62,313 nucleotides of DNA. Source: Verrucomicrobiota bacterium (lineage in GTDB: Bacteria > Verrucomicrobiota > Verrucomicrobiia > Verrucomicrobiales > DEV007). Position numbers and translations under genes: made by a program. The first letter of the stretch is position 1. Each line of letters starts with the position of its first letter. Shown here in pieces: positions 9,059 through 16,886 of this stretch. The DNA is taken from positions 1 through 62,313 of the forward strand of contig DAOUQC010000017.1 of the NCBI GenBank assembly GCA_030625775.1, read 5' to 3'. The notes beneath the pieces were generated by a model that saw only the letters and a program-made list of their open reading frames with translations, made no database searches and was not told the DNA's origin.

Positions 9059-10369
9059 ATGTTATCCAATCCCTTCATTCACCTGCATCTTCACACCGAG
9101 TATTCGATGCTCGGCAAGGCTATGGGGATAAAACAACTCATGCAAAAAGCAGCGCACTGTAAGATGTCGGCGGTGGCGATGACGGATCATGGAAATATCT
9201 TCGGTGCTATTGAATTTTATAGAGAAGCCATGCAGGCGGGGATCAAACCGATTCTCGGATGCGAAGTTTATTTGACTCCTCCTGGGGTGAGATTGACGGA
9301 GCATCGTCCTGATTCAAAGAATCGCAGGAATTCGCATCTGACTTTATTGGCGCAAAATAATACAGGGTGGCATAACTTGATAAAACTTGTTGGCAAGGCT
9401 CATCAGAACGGGTTCTACCGCAAGCCTCGTATTGACAAGGAGTTGCTAGCAGAGCACTCTGAGGGATTGATTTGTTTGAGCGGTTGTATCAATGGCGAGA
9501 TTAATCAGTTGATCCTTCAGGAACAAATAGGAGCAGCACGGAAAAGTCTGGAAGAATTCAGCGACATTTTTGGTAGAGAGGATTTTTTCCTCGAGATCCA
9601 TGATCACGGTCTGAAGCAGCAGCATGTCTGCACCCGACAGATGGTCAAATTCGGCAAGGAGTTTGATTTGGGACTGGTAGCTGCAAACGATGTGCATTTT
9701 ATTGAGCAGGAGTATTTCGAGGGGCACGAGGAGGCAGTTCGTAGAGGAGTTGGGTCGTTGCAGCGCGATGAATGCAGAATTAGCTATTCGCCAGAGAGCT
9801 ATTTCAAGACTAGCGAAGAAATGGCAGGCTTGTTTAAGAGCCTTCCAGAGGCAATCTGTAATACCCAGATAATTGCAGATCGGTGTGAGGTGAGTATGGG
9901 GCTAAGTTCTACAAGTATGTTAGGGGATTATCCAGTATTCGATCCGCCCAACGATTTGAGAAGAGAGGAATATTTTCGCAAGCTCTGTTTTGAGGGGTTC
10001 CGTGTGCGATACGGAGCGCGCGCAGATCGATCAGAGGGTCTGAAGGCACATCTTGATTTTGAAATAGACACCATAATTGCGAAGGGGTTTGATTCCTATT
10101 TCCTCATCATCTGGGACATCTTCAAGTGGGCGCGTGATCGTGGCATTATTATCAATTCAGGACGCGGAACGGCCGGAAATTGTCTGGTGACATACGTCCT
10201 AGGTATCACCGATTTTAACCCATTCAGCTGTGGACTGAGTTTTAGTAACTTCATTAACTCTGAGTGTGTTTCTCCGCCAGAAATTAATATAGGTCTTTGC
10301 TTGGTCAGACGGGATGAAGTGATCGAATATATGCAACAAAAATACGGTAAATCTCTACTGTCCATTTAA
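9059..10369 (+). pseudogene. Truncated DnaE-like protein: PHP domain with inactive palm fragment
   Basis: The 436-residue product matches the N-terminal part of DNA polymerase III alpha (family length about 1,150). The PHP domain keeps HLHLH, MTDHGN, GCEVY, NSH, LSGC and NDVH, so most metal ligands are present, but the aspartate of the usual LLDGA segment is Gly (MLGKA). It continues into the palm (SGRGTAGNCLVTYVLGITD), then stops just after RRDEVIEYMQQKYGK. The usual catalytic PDIDID motif reads PEINIG, so both catalytic aspartates are gone. It is either a decaying copy or a repurposed PHP phosphoesterase. The frame opens earlier (8993); the ATG at 9059 best fits DnaE N termini. Confidence 0.75.
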
Positions 10370-10541
10370 GTATGGCTGAACCGGATTAGTGCCTCAGGTG
10401 AAGGATAGGCTTGCAAGTGTTGGAGGACTGGCCTGGCGGGGGCTTTTTATCATAGAGGGACCTATGGGCTTGCGGTGTAAGAGTGGCTGTCCACGGATAG
10501 GTGAGTTTGAAATGTGATTACAAACTCGGAGGGATCTTGTA
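10370..10541. other. Intergenic region, no gene seen
   Basis: The stretch after the DnaE-like stop does not continue DnaE homology in any frame. It holds only a weak GC-rich stem followed by T residues around 10430-10450 that could be a terminator. Together with the broken small gene that follows, it separates the defence-like island from the toxin-antitoxin pair. Confidence 0.4.
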
Positions 10542-10799
10542 ATGGCTGAAGGAACGAGTGGCCGCTATGATTTGAACATGACAATGCTTGCTGTGTTATT
10601 AGGAATTTTTCTCATCGCGTCGATGGCGGCTTTTCGTAATGGTCAACGAGGGGCGGTGGTTGGAGCTTAGTTGTTATTGATGGTGACTTTTGTGGTGATT
10701 CCGATGTGCACGGGATTGCCTCACTTGTGGCTCGTTTTGTTTGCACTAGTGGCGATGTATTTGCTGATCAAAGGAGACATCGCCTTTGATGAGTATTAA
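10542..10799 (+). pseudogene. Small two-helix membrane protein interrupted by an in-frame TAG
   Basis: An ATG at 10542, with GGAGG about 10 bases upstream, opens a frame that reads MAEGTSGRYDLNMTM, then a hydrophobic helix (LAVLLGIFLIASMAAF), and meets TAG at 10668-10670. The same frame then continues without a gap for 42 codons through a second hydrophobic pair (LLLMVTFVVIPM and LWLVLFALVAMYLLI) and ends at TAA 10797-10799 with a charged tail. Without the amber codon it would be one protein of about 85 residues. The good start and the coherent second half suggest a recently broken gene or a stop read through in the cell. No family is recognised. Confidence 0.5.
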
Positions 10800-10828
10800 T
10801 GGGGGGTGAACTGTGATATCAGGATGAC

Positions 10829-11227
10829 TTATTGGCCGCTGTTAATTTGTGATGAGTTCTTCCTTAGCCATACCGCAAAATCGGCTTCATTTATCTCGCG
10901 TGCTGCCAGTGCGAGTGTTTTTAGCGTGGCCTCGGCTTCACTGGCAGCAAAGTGATAGCCGTTCAGTTGCAGAAACAAAATGGCGCTGGTGAACCCGGTG
11001 CGTTTGTTGCCATCCAAAAAGGGATGGTTTCTCACCAATCCGTAGGCATAAGCAGCTGCCAGTTCAAATGGGTCTGGATTTCCAAACGAATGCAATTGTA
11101 ATGGCCGCGCTAGCGCCGATTCAAGCAGGCCTTCATCCCGGATTCCGCTGAGCCCGCCGAATTCGGATAACAAACGATCATGCAAAGCTTTGACTGTTTG
11201 TTTGAGCAGCCAGCGGGGATTTTTCAT
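10829..11227 (-). CDS. doc: Doc-family (Fic fold) toxin
   Basis: The 132-residue protein has the Fic/Doc active-site motif HPFLDGNKRTGF near residue 70, with the catalytic histidine and the anion-binding GNKR loop. Doc toxins of this length phosphorylate EF-Tu and block translation. Its ATG overlaps the stop of the upstream AbrB-type gene by 4 bases, so the pair is translationally coupled in the usual antitoxin-first order. A second, divergent AbrB-Doc pair starts about 300 bases away. Confidence 0.9.
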   Translation of the reverse strand: MKNPRWLLKQTVKALHDRLLSEFGGLSGIRDEGLLESALARPLQLHSFGNPDPFELAAAYAYGLVRNHPFLDGNKRTGFTSAILFLQLNGYHFAASEAEATLKTLALAAREINEADFAVWLRKNSSQINSGQ

Positions 11228-11463
11228 TTTGCCAATTCACGGAGGGTATTGCGATAACGTCGGATGACATCTTCGGCCGCATTCATTTGCTCGGCAAATT
11301 CTTCACTGCCTTCACTTACCGGAGTGAGTCGCAAGCTGCCGTCAGGAGCGTCGGTCATGCAAATCGAATCGCCTTCCTCTAGGTTGAGTTTGGCCATTGC
11401 TTCTTTAGGCAACACCACTCCAACGGAGTTTCCAATTTTGCGCAGTTTTAATTCGAGTACCAT
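11224..11463 (-). CDS. AbrB/MazE-type antitoxin, module 1
   Basis: The 79-residue protein begins with a swapped-hairpin AbrB DNA-binding domain (LKLRKIGNSVGVVLPKEAMAKLNLEEGD), followed by an acidic C-terminal tail that probably wraps the Doc toxin. It should neutralise the toxin and repress its own promoter. A near-perfect palindrome lies 8 bases upstream of its start (11471-11492) and is the likely operator. It forms a 4-base overlap with the downstream doc gene. Confidence 0.88.
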   Translation of the reverse strand: MVLELKLRKIGNSVGVVLPKEAMAKLNLEEGDSICMTDAPDGSLRLTPVSEGSEEFAEQMNAAEDVIRRYRNTLRELAK

Positions 11464-11470
11464 GAGGTCA

Positions 11471-11492
11471 CGTTACTACAGGCGTAATAACG
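11471..11492. promoter_or_regulatory. Likely AbrB operator palindrome between two toxin-antitoxin modules
   Basis: The arms CGTTACTAC and GTAATAACG are separated by AGGC and pair at 8 of 9 positions. The site sits in the 80-base gap between the divergent antitoxin genes, just upstream of the minus-strand one, where an autorepressor would bind. The hexamer GTAATA recurs at 11525-11530 near the plus-strand module. Confidence 0.5.
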
Positions 11493-11510
11493 GATCAAGT
11501 GATAGTCATA

Positions 11511-11538
11511 TTGACAAAACTCATGTAATACGTAGTTT
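11511..11538 (+). promoter_or_regulatory. Putative promoter of the second AbrB-Doc module
   Basis: A consensus -35 box TTGACA (11511-11516) is followed after 16 bases by TAGTTT (11533-11538). Transcription from it would start close to the ATG at 11544, so the message would be nearly leaderless. The -10 box is a weak match. Confidence 0.4.
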
Positions 11539-11543
11539 TACCC

Positions 11544-11774
11544 ATGATCAAGACCATTGCTAAAGTGGGGAACTCACAGGGTATCATCTTTGATTCGGCT
11601 TTGTTAAAGCTGGCCAAATTGAATGTGGGTGACAAAGTGAACCTTGAAGTGCACACGGGTGGGACGATCACGATCACGCCGATCGAGGATGATTTTCCTA
11701 ATCAAGAAAAGGTAAGTGATTTGATCGAGTCAACCATGACGGATTATACAAAAACGATGAAGCGTCTGGCATGA
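11544..11774 (+). CDS. AbrB/MazE-type antitoxin, module 2
   Basis: The 76-residue protein has an AbrB-type N terminus (IKTIAKVGNSQGIIFDSALLKLAKLNVGD) and an acidic C-terminal region, the layout of antitoxins that pair with Doc. It overlaps the downstream doc-like gene by 4 bases (ATGA). It is a diverged paralogue of the module 1 antitoxin and is transcribed away from it, so the two probably share a regulatory gap and may cross-regulate. Confidence 0.87.
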   Translation: MIKTIAKVGNSQGIIFDSALLKLAKLNVGDKVNLEVHTGGTITITPIEDDFPNQEKVSDLIESTMTDYTKTMKRLA

Positions 11775-12166
11775 AGAGGGATGCCAATCAATGTCATCAT
11801 CTGACGGTCGATATCGTTTTGGAAATTCATCAGGCTGCGATAAGCAAGTTCGGGGGGAGTCTGGGTTTGCGCTCGCTCGACCTGCTTGAGTCAGCAGTGG
11901 CTGCCCCGCAAGCTACTTTTGGAGGGGTATCGACTTATGCGGATTTGATCGATCTTGCAGCAGCCTATTTGTATTTTCTCTGCAGCAATCATCCTTTTGT
12001 GGATGGTAACAAGCGAGTGGCTTTGGGTGCGTGTTTGGTGTTTTTGCGATTGAACGGAATCACTCCCAGGCCTGATAGTGACGAATGGGGAAAACTCACG
12101 CTGGATGTTGCTGCAGCTAAACTCCAGCGTGGGGAAAGCACGGAACGTTTGCGAGTATTGCTTTGA
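11771..12166 (+). CDS. doc: Doc-family (Fic fold) toxin, module 2
   Basis: The 131-residue protein carries HPFVDGNKRVALGACLVFL, the Fic/Doc motif, near residue 74. The canonical T/S after GNKR is V, as in many chromosomal Doc proteins. The N terminus (TVDIVLEIHQAAISKFGGSLGLRSLDLLESAV) matches Doc toxins. It is the second gene of a coupled antitoxin-toxin pair, divergent from module 1. Confidence 0.88.
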   Translation: MKRDANQCHHLTVDIVLEIHQAAISKFGGSLGLRSLDLLESAVAAPQATFGGVSTYADLIDLAAAYLYFLCSNHPFVDGNKRVALGACLVFLRLNGITPRPDSDEWGKLTLDVAAAKLQRGESTERLRVLL

Positions 12167-12236
12167 GAGCAGTGCTTGAGCTTTGGGCTGACAAGGGAGG
12201 CTTGAAAAAAACGATATCTGGCAGATAATTCGGGGC

Positions 12237-13349
12237 ATGCCATTGACACTTGCAGACCTAGGATGGAATGATGCTTTTGAAGCGGAGTTCCAGCCCTTTT
12301 ACCAAAAAAACTGGAAGCCAGCACGCCTGATTCGTGACAATAAGATCACTTATGGTGCGCTGCTCGATGGTGGTGAGGAGCTGGAGGTGGTCATGAGTGG
12401 GGATGTGTATCATCGGGCTAAAAATGATGCGGCGTTGCCTGCAGTTGGAGATTGGGTGGCGATCGATGTTGGCAGTGACATTGATGAACCGGTGATTCGC
12501 GAGCGGCTTTCTCGTCAGACTTGTTTTTCGAGAAAAGTCCCGGGTAAAAGTTCGGCTGAACAGGTGATCGCGGCGAATGCGGATGTGGTGATTGTGGTGA
12601 CCGATGCGGATACGGATTTTAATTTGCGCCGGATGGAGAGGTACATTGCGCTCACTGCCCGCAGCGGTTCGAAGCTGGTGGTGCTGGTCAATAAGTCTGA
12701 TCTTTTTCCTGACGAGCAGAATGAAGAAGCGGCGGCGGAGATTCGCGAATTGAGTTCCGAGGTGGAGGTTCATATCACCACGGCGGTAAACGCGGAAGGG
12801 GTGGAGGTGATTCGTTCTTATCTCAGTAAAGGAGTCACAGGAACTTTGGTGGGATCGAGTGGGGTGGGGAAATCGAGTTTGGTGAACCAGTTGCTGGGTG
12901 GTAAGGAATGGCAGATCACAGCGGAGGTGAACGAGGTGTCGGGCAAGGGGAGGCATACCACGACGGCGAGGGAGTTGATGGTGTTAAGAGATGGCGGCAT
13001 CCTCATCGATAATCCGGGCATTCGTGAAGTGCATATGTGGACCGATGAATCGACCTTGCGCGAGCAATTCACAGACATTGAGGAGTTGGCGATGCAGTGT
13101 AAGTTCCATGACTGCAAACATGGCAGCGACAAGGGTTGTGCGATTCGCGAGGCGGTGCAGAGTGGGCAACTCGATGTCGGGCGCTTCGAGAGTTTTCTTC
13201 GCCTGGATGAAGAAATTGTTAAATTGAATAAACGCCGCAAGCGTGGGCAGATGAATATTGAACGTCGGGCTAAGAGGGATCATCGGGTTAAAGCCAGGAA
13301 TCTGGATGACCGTGTTGATTTGGATCGGGACTTGGATCCAAATCGGTGA
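12237..13349 (+). CDS. rsgA: Ribosome small-subunit GTPase RsgA
   Basis: The 370-residue protein is a circularly permuted GTPase: the G4 motif NKSD near residue 151 precedes G1 GSSGVGKSS near 206 and G3 DNPGIRE near 258. An N-terminal OB-fold region comes first, and a zinc site (CKFHDCKHGSDKGC) follows the GTPase core. RsgA helps late assembly of the 30S subunit. The charged C-terminal tail (KRRKRGQMNIERRAKRDHR) may contact rRNA. It is a single gene 70 bases after the second toxin. Confidence 0.93.
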   Translation: MPLTLADLGWNDAFEAEFQPFYQKNWKPARLIRDNKITYGALLDGGEELEVVMSGDVYHRAKNDAALPAVGDWVAIDVGSDIDEPVIRERLSRQTCFSRKVPGKSSAEQVIAANADVVIVVTDADTDFNLRRMERYIALTARSGSKLVVLVNKSDLFPDEQNEEAAAEIRELSSEVEVHITTAVNAEGVEVIRSYLSKGVTGTLVGSSGVGKSSLVNQLLGGKEWQITAEVNEVSGKGRHTTTARELMVLRDGGILIDNPGIREVHMWTDESTLREQFTDIEELAMQCKFHDCKHGSDKGCAIREAVQSGQLDVGRFESFLRLDEEIVKLNKRRKRGQMNIERRAKRDHRVKARNLDDRVDLDRDLDPNR

Positions 13350-13370
13350 GTGTTAAGCGTTAAGAGATTT

Positions 13371-13402
13371 GAACCACGAATGGACACGGAAAAACACGAA
13401 TA
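13371..13402 (+). repeat. Short degenerate direct repeats (ACACGAA type)
   Basis: Three loosely repeated units of about 11 bases (ACCACGAATGG, ACACGGAAAA, ACACGAATAA) lie between rsgA and the YchJ-like gene. Similar intergenic text is common in some bacterial genomes, as far as I recall. No function can be read from it. Confidence 0.3.
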
Positions 13403-13457
13403 AGATAGGGGTAAGAGTTTTGGGGTGGAATAGCAGAAAGTTTGAATGGGAAAATAA

Positions 13458-13895
13458 ATGATGAGTGATAGAGATGATCCAGAATGGATTCCCAGGGAAC
13501 GTGAGGAATCGTTATGCCCCTGCAAGAGTCGTTTGAGTTACGCAGAGTGCTGCATGCCTTTCCATCATGGCAAAGCCAAGCCGGAGACGGCGGAGCAGTT
13601 GATGCGCTCGCGTTACAGTGCTTATTTTTTTCGCAAGGTGGATTACCTGGTTGAAACCACTCATCCGAAAACCAAACAGGCGGGGTTGGGGGAGGAACTG
13701 GAAAAAACCATTGATCAGATCAATTGGAAATTTCTGACTATTCTATCGACATCCAAAGGTGGAAAGGAGGACAAGACCGGCAAAGTCGAGTTTGTGGCGG
13801 AATATTATGTCGAAGGGGAACCTTATGAGTTGCAAGAGTGTTCCCGTTTCAGGCGTCACAAAGGGGCGTGGAAATATCTGGATGGGAAGGCGTAG
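13458..13895 (+). CDS. YchJ/UPF0225-like SEC-C protein
   Basis: The 145-residue protein opens with a zinc-binding SEC-C motif (CPCKSRLSYAECCMPFHHG), then the YchJ-type NTF2-like domain (AEQLMRSRYSAYFFRKVDYLVETTHP). The length fits the family (about 150 residues), whose function is unknown. Two adjacent ATG codons at 13458 and 13461 could each be the start; no strong ribosome binding site is visible. Confidence 0.85.
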   Translation: MMSDRDDPEWIPREREESLCPCKSRLSYAECCMPFHHGKAKPETAEQLMRSRYSAYFFRKVDYLVETTHPKTKQAGLGEELEKTIDQINWKFLTILSTSKGGKEDKTGKVEFVAEYYVEGEPYELQECSRFRRHKGAWKYLDGKA

Positions 13896-13953
13896 GGGGA
13901 GTTCTTTGTTCTTGGTGCTTCGTTCTTTTGTGCTTAGTGTTTTTGTTGAGAGG

Positions 13954-13983
13954 TTGACGCGAGTTCTTAGAATAGTGTATGCT
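13954..13983 (+). promoter_or_regulatory. Weak putative promoter before the nucleotidyltransferase pair
   Basis: TTGACG (13954-13959) and TATGCT (13978-13983) are spaced by 18 bases and would start transcription next to the ATG at 13992. This again implies a nearly leaderless message. The match is modest. Confidence 0.3.
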
Positions 13984-13991
13984 CACTCAGG

Positions 13992-14168
13992 ATGGAAAAA
14001 GTCGTGGTTAAATCAACTTTACGAGAATTCCGGAAAAAAAAAGTTTCTTGGAAGGATCGCAGTTATGCGGAGCGGTTGGGCGCGATGGCCGTGATTTGCC
14101 AAACTCAAGCGAAAGATGGAGAAGCTGAACCAAGATTTCCTAGAGTTTATAAAATTACTCGAAAGTAA
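13992..14168 (+). CDS. Short basic protein, probable partner of the nucleotidyltransferase
   Basis: An ATG at 13992 opens a 58-codon frame (MEKVVVKSTLREFRKKKV, SWKDRSYAERLGAM and a PRVYKITRK end). The pattern of a YAERL segment and a C-terminal RVYKIT is typical of short genes placed just before stand-alone nucleotidyltransferases, where it is read as a companion or antitoxin. Its last 53 bases overlap the next gene in another frame, which indicates coupling. It is too short for routine ORF calling. Confidence 0.55.
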   Translation: MEKVVVKSTLREFRKKKVSWKDRSYAERLGAMAVICQTQAKDGEAEPRFPRVYKITRK

Positions 14169-14574
14169 CCGGGTGCAGTATCTGATCGTGGGTGGGTACG
14201 CTGTAGGGGTTCACGGCTTTCTTCGATACACCGGAGATATTGATTTTTTTGTCGCAATTCGAGAAGAAAATGCAGCAAGGGTATTGGCCGTTTTTGAGCA
14301 ATTCGGCTTCGGGGGAATAGGCCTTAAAAAGGATGATTTTTTACGGAAAGATTTTGTTGTTGAGATTGGTAGGGAACCAAAAAAGATACAGGTTCTTACG
14401 GGGATTGACGGTGTTTCTTTTGATGAGTGTTACGAAAGGTATCTGAGTGTCGACTGTGATGGGCTGCAGATGAAGTGTATTGGCCTAGAGGATCTTATAA
14501 AAAATAAGAAAGCCTCCGGACGGGCAAAAGATCTGATTGATGTGGAAGAACTTTCTGCTGAAGGTAATCTTTAA
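14116..14574 (+). CDS. Stand-alone nucleotidyltransferase (MNT/DUF6036-like)
   Basis: The 152-residue protein has the nucleotidyltransferase pattern: a GG motif (YLIVGGYAVGVHG) followed by TGDIDFFV with the two metal-binding aspartates, and later VEIGREPKKIQVL with an IDV-containing tail. Such proteins act in type II or type IV toxin-antitoxin-like pairs or in transfer of AMP to proteins; the exact role here is unknown. It overlaps the short partner gene upstream and converges on trxB, 6 bases away. Confidence 0.8.
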   Translation: MEKLNQDFLEFIKLLESNRVQYLIVGGYAVGVHGFLRYTGDIDFFVAIREENAARVLAVFEQFGFGGIGLKKDDFLRKDFVVEIGREPKKIQVLTGIDGVSFDECYERYLSVDCDGLQMKCIGLEDLIKNKKASGRAKDLIDVEELSAEGNL

Positions 14575-14580
14575 TAAGGC

Positions 14581-15510
14581 TTACTCCCGCTCCGCCAGGT
14601 AGCGTTCGGCATCGAGGGCGGCGGCACAGCCACTGCCGGCGGCAGTGATGGCTTGACGGTAAACATGGTCGGTGACATCGCCGGAAACGAAAATGCCAGG
14701 AACACTGGTTTCGCTGCCTTTTGTTTTCACGATGTAGCCGTTGTCATCCAGATCGACGCCAATACCGTTGTTGAGGAATTGGGTGTTGGGATCGTGGCCG
14801 ATGGCTACGAAGACACATTTGACCTCGAGTTCGCTCTCTTCGTCGGTCTTGACGTTCTTGAGAGTGACGGCGCGCATTTCACCTTCATCATCGGTGAGAT
14901 AGGCGGCGACGACACTGTCCCATACCAGCTCGATTTTTTCGTTATTGAGAGCCCGGTCAGCCATGATTTTGGAAGCGCGTAATTCGTCACGGCGATGGAT
15001 GAGATACACCTTGCTGGCAAAACGAGTGAGGAAGTCAGCCTCTTCACAGGCGGAGTCGCCGCCGCCGAGGACACAGACGGGGACGTCACGGTAAAAAGCA
15101 CCGTCACAGGTCGCGCAGGAAGTCAGGCCGTGGCCGATCAATTTTTTTTCATTAGGCATCCCCATGTGACGCGGGCGGGCGCCGGTGGCGATGATGACAG
15201 ATTCGGTTTGGTATTCTTTTGAATCTGTTTTGAGGGTAAAAGTGCCGTCATCGTTTTTTTCAATAGCGGTGACCGCTGAAAATTCGACCCGGGTGCCGAA
15301 TTTTTTTGCCTGTTGTTCCATGCGCATCATCAACTCGGGTCCCATGACTCCTTCGGGAAATCCGGGAAAGTTTTCAACCTCAGTGGTGGTGGTCAGTTGG
15401 CCGCCGGGTTCAGCGCCGGAGATGACGAGAGGGCTGAGGCTGGCTCTGCCTGTGTAAATCGCTGCTGTCCAACCTGCGCAACCGGTTCCAATAATGATGA
15501 CTTTTTCCAT
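14581..15510 (-). CDS. trxB: Thioredoxin reductase
   Basis: The 309-residue flavoprotein has the FAD-binding [14 protein letters not shown] at the N terminus, the redox-active CATC ([10 protein letters not shown]) near residue 132, an NADPH-binding [10 protein letters not shown] and the C-terminal FAD motif GIFVSGDV. Length and motif order match low-molecular-weight bacterial TrxB, which reduces thioredoxin with NADPH in the cytosol. It converges with the nucleotidyltransferase gene and is divergent from the Tat-secreted protein gene. Confidence 0.96.
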   Translation of the reverse strand: MEKVIIIGTGCAGWTAAIYTGRASLSPLVISGAEPGGQLTTTTEVENFPGFPEGVMGPELMMRMEQQAKKFGTRVEFSAVTAIEKNDDGTFTLKTDSKEYQTESVIIATGARPRHMGMPNEKKLIGHGLTSCATCDGAFYRDVPVCVLGGGDSACEEADFLTRFASKVYLIHRRDELRASKIMADRALNNEKIELVWDSVVAAYLTDDEGEMRAVTLKNVKTDEESELEVKCVFVAIGHDPNTQFLNNGIGVDLDDNGYIVKTKGSETSVPGIFVSGDVTDHVYRQAITAAGSGCAAALDAERYLAERE

Positions 15511-15608
15511 GAGAGAATATGAAAGCAGGAACGAACATTTAACAAGTAAGATTTAGCATTTAACAATTCGAACTTGGCAATTGGGATTCATGAACACATA
15601 TTTCTTAG

Positions 15609-16874
15609 ATGAACCACCGGACCCCCTCCACTCGCCGCCGATTTCTCGCTTCAGTTGCCGCCACCACTGCCAGCGGCATTTGGCTGCCACGCTCTACGGC
15701 ACTGGCTGCGGAGAATGGGGTGGGAGAGACCGATCATTTCTGGTATCGCCTCGCGCCGACCGATGGCCCGTATATCGACACCCAGCGCGACAGCAAGGCT
15801 TTTGGCATCGGTGAGGGAAAAATTTATTTTTCGGAGGACAACGCCCGCAGTTGGTCTCGAAGCCTGGATTTTCCCGATGCCGCTATGCTTAATTTTAGCT
15901 GTATTCTTGGAAACGGGAATATCGTATTTGCCACCCGCGGGAAAATCTATGTGAGTAACGATAGTCTCAAGTCCTATCGTGAGCTCAAGCTGATTGATCG
16001 TGACGGCGGTGATTACCTGCCGCATACGCCCAGAGATCCTGCCAAGGCAGGCTGGTATTTTTACTCCCTCGACGGGGTGCACACTTGGCAGGTTGGGGGC
16101 AAGGAAATGATGATCTGGGGTAATTATTGTAACGTCAAGAGTGAGCCGGTGCCGGTGAATATTTACTACTCAAGGGACGGCGGCGAAACCGTGAAGATTG
16201 CCTACTCGTTCGGTCGCAATCCCCAGTTTCAGTATAAGGATGCTGAGCCAGCATCGTGGCTCGGTGATGCTGACAATGCGGTAGTCTGCCGCCACGTGCA
16301 TTCAGTGTCTTACAATGCAGTTGAGAATGCTTTCTACGCTTGCAGTGGTGATATTGATCGTGGTCACGGCCATGAATGCCACTGGTTGCGTGGTACTTAC
16401 GATGACAAAAGTGATAGCTGGAATTGGAAGGTGGTGGTGTCCTCGAATTCCAACTCACGTTTCAAATCCGGAGGCATTAATTTTGTCGACGGCCAGGCTT
16501 ACTGGGTCGCTGATTCCAACGGCAAGGCATCACCTGATGGGAGCTATGACCGTGGCATTTTCCGTTGCAAGCCTGCCGACATTGCCGACAAAAACAAACA
16601 CACCCGGCTGTATGATATGAAATACGAAATGGCATGCATGACCATTGAGGATGGAGTGATGCTGGCGCCCCACTACGGCAACGCAACTCCGTCCGCCACG
16701 GGCTTCCTCATTTCGCTCGACCTCGGCAAGACCTGGGGGAACTACGATCTCAAACAATTCGGCGACCGCTCTGGTGTCCGGGTAAACAAGAGGAACAGTG
16801 AGGGGTGGTTTCGCGTCGGCTTACGGCAGAAATGGTTGGATCGTGGCGAAGTTTTGTTCATCAAGCCGAAGTGA
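15609..16874 (+). CDS. Tat-exported sialidase-like (BNR-repeat) protein
   Basis: The 421-residue protein starts with a twin-arginine signal (STRRRFLASVAATTASGIWLP, cleavage after about residue 33). The mature part has Asp-box-like repeats (YFSEDNARSW, YYSRDGGETV, ISLDLGKTWG), so a beta-propeller of the sialidase/exo-alpha-sialidase superfamily is likely. Catalytic residues cannot be assigned, so glycan hydrolysis is only a possibility. It lies tail to tail with the P450 gene, 12 bases apart; both carry Tat signals. Confidence 0.7.
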   Translation: MNHRTPSTRRRFLASVAATTASGIWLPRSTALAAENGVGETDHFWYRLAPTDGPYIDTQRDSKAFGIGEGKIYFSEDNARSWSRSLDFPDAAMLNFSCILGNGNIVFATRGKIYVSNDSLKSYRELKLIDRDGGDYLPHTPRDPAKAGWYFYSLDGVHTWQVGGKEMMIWGNYCNVKSEPVPVNIYYSRDGGETVKIAYSFGRNPQFQYKDAEPASWLGDADNAVVCRHVHSVSYNAVENAFYACSGDIDRGHGHECHWLRGTYDDKSDSWNWKVVVSSNSNSRFKSGGINFVDGQAYWVADSNGKASPDGSYDRGIFRCKPADIADKNKHTRLYDMKYEMACMTIEDGVMLAPHYGNATPSATGFLISLDLGKTWGNYDLKQFGDRSGVRVNKRNSEGWFRVGLRQKWLDRGEVLFIKPK

Positions 16875-16886
16875 AATCCCCCGCGG

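Noticed and set aside
12258-12956. Minus-strand ORF over rsgA
   Set aside because: Full GTPase motifs on the plus strand explain the sequence.
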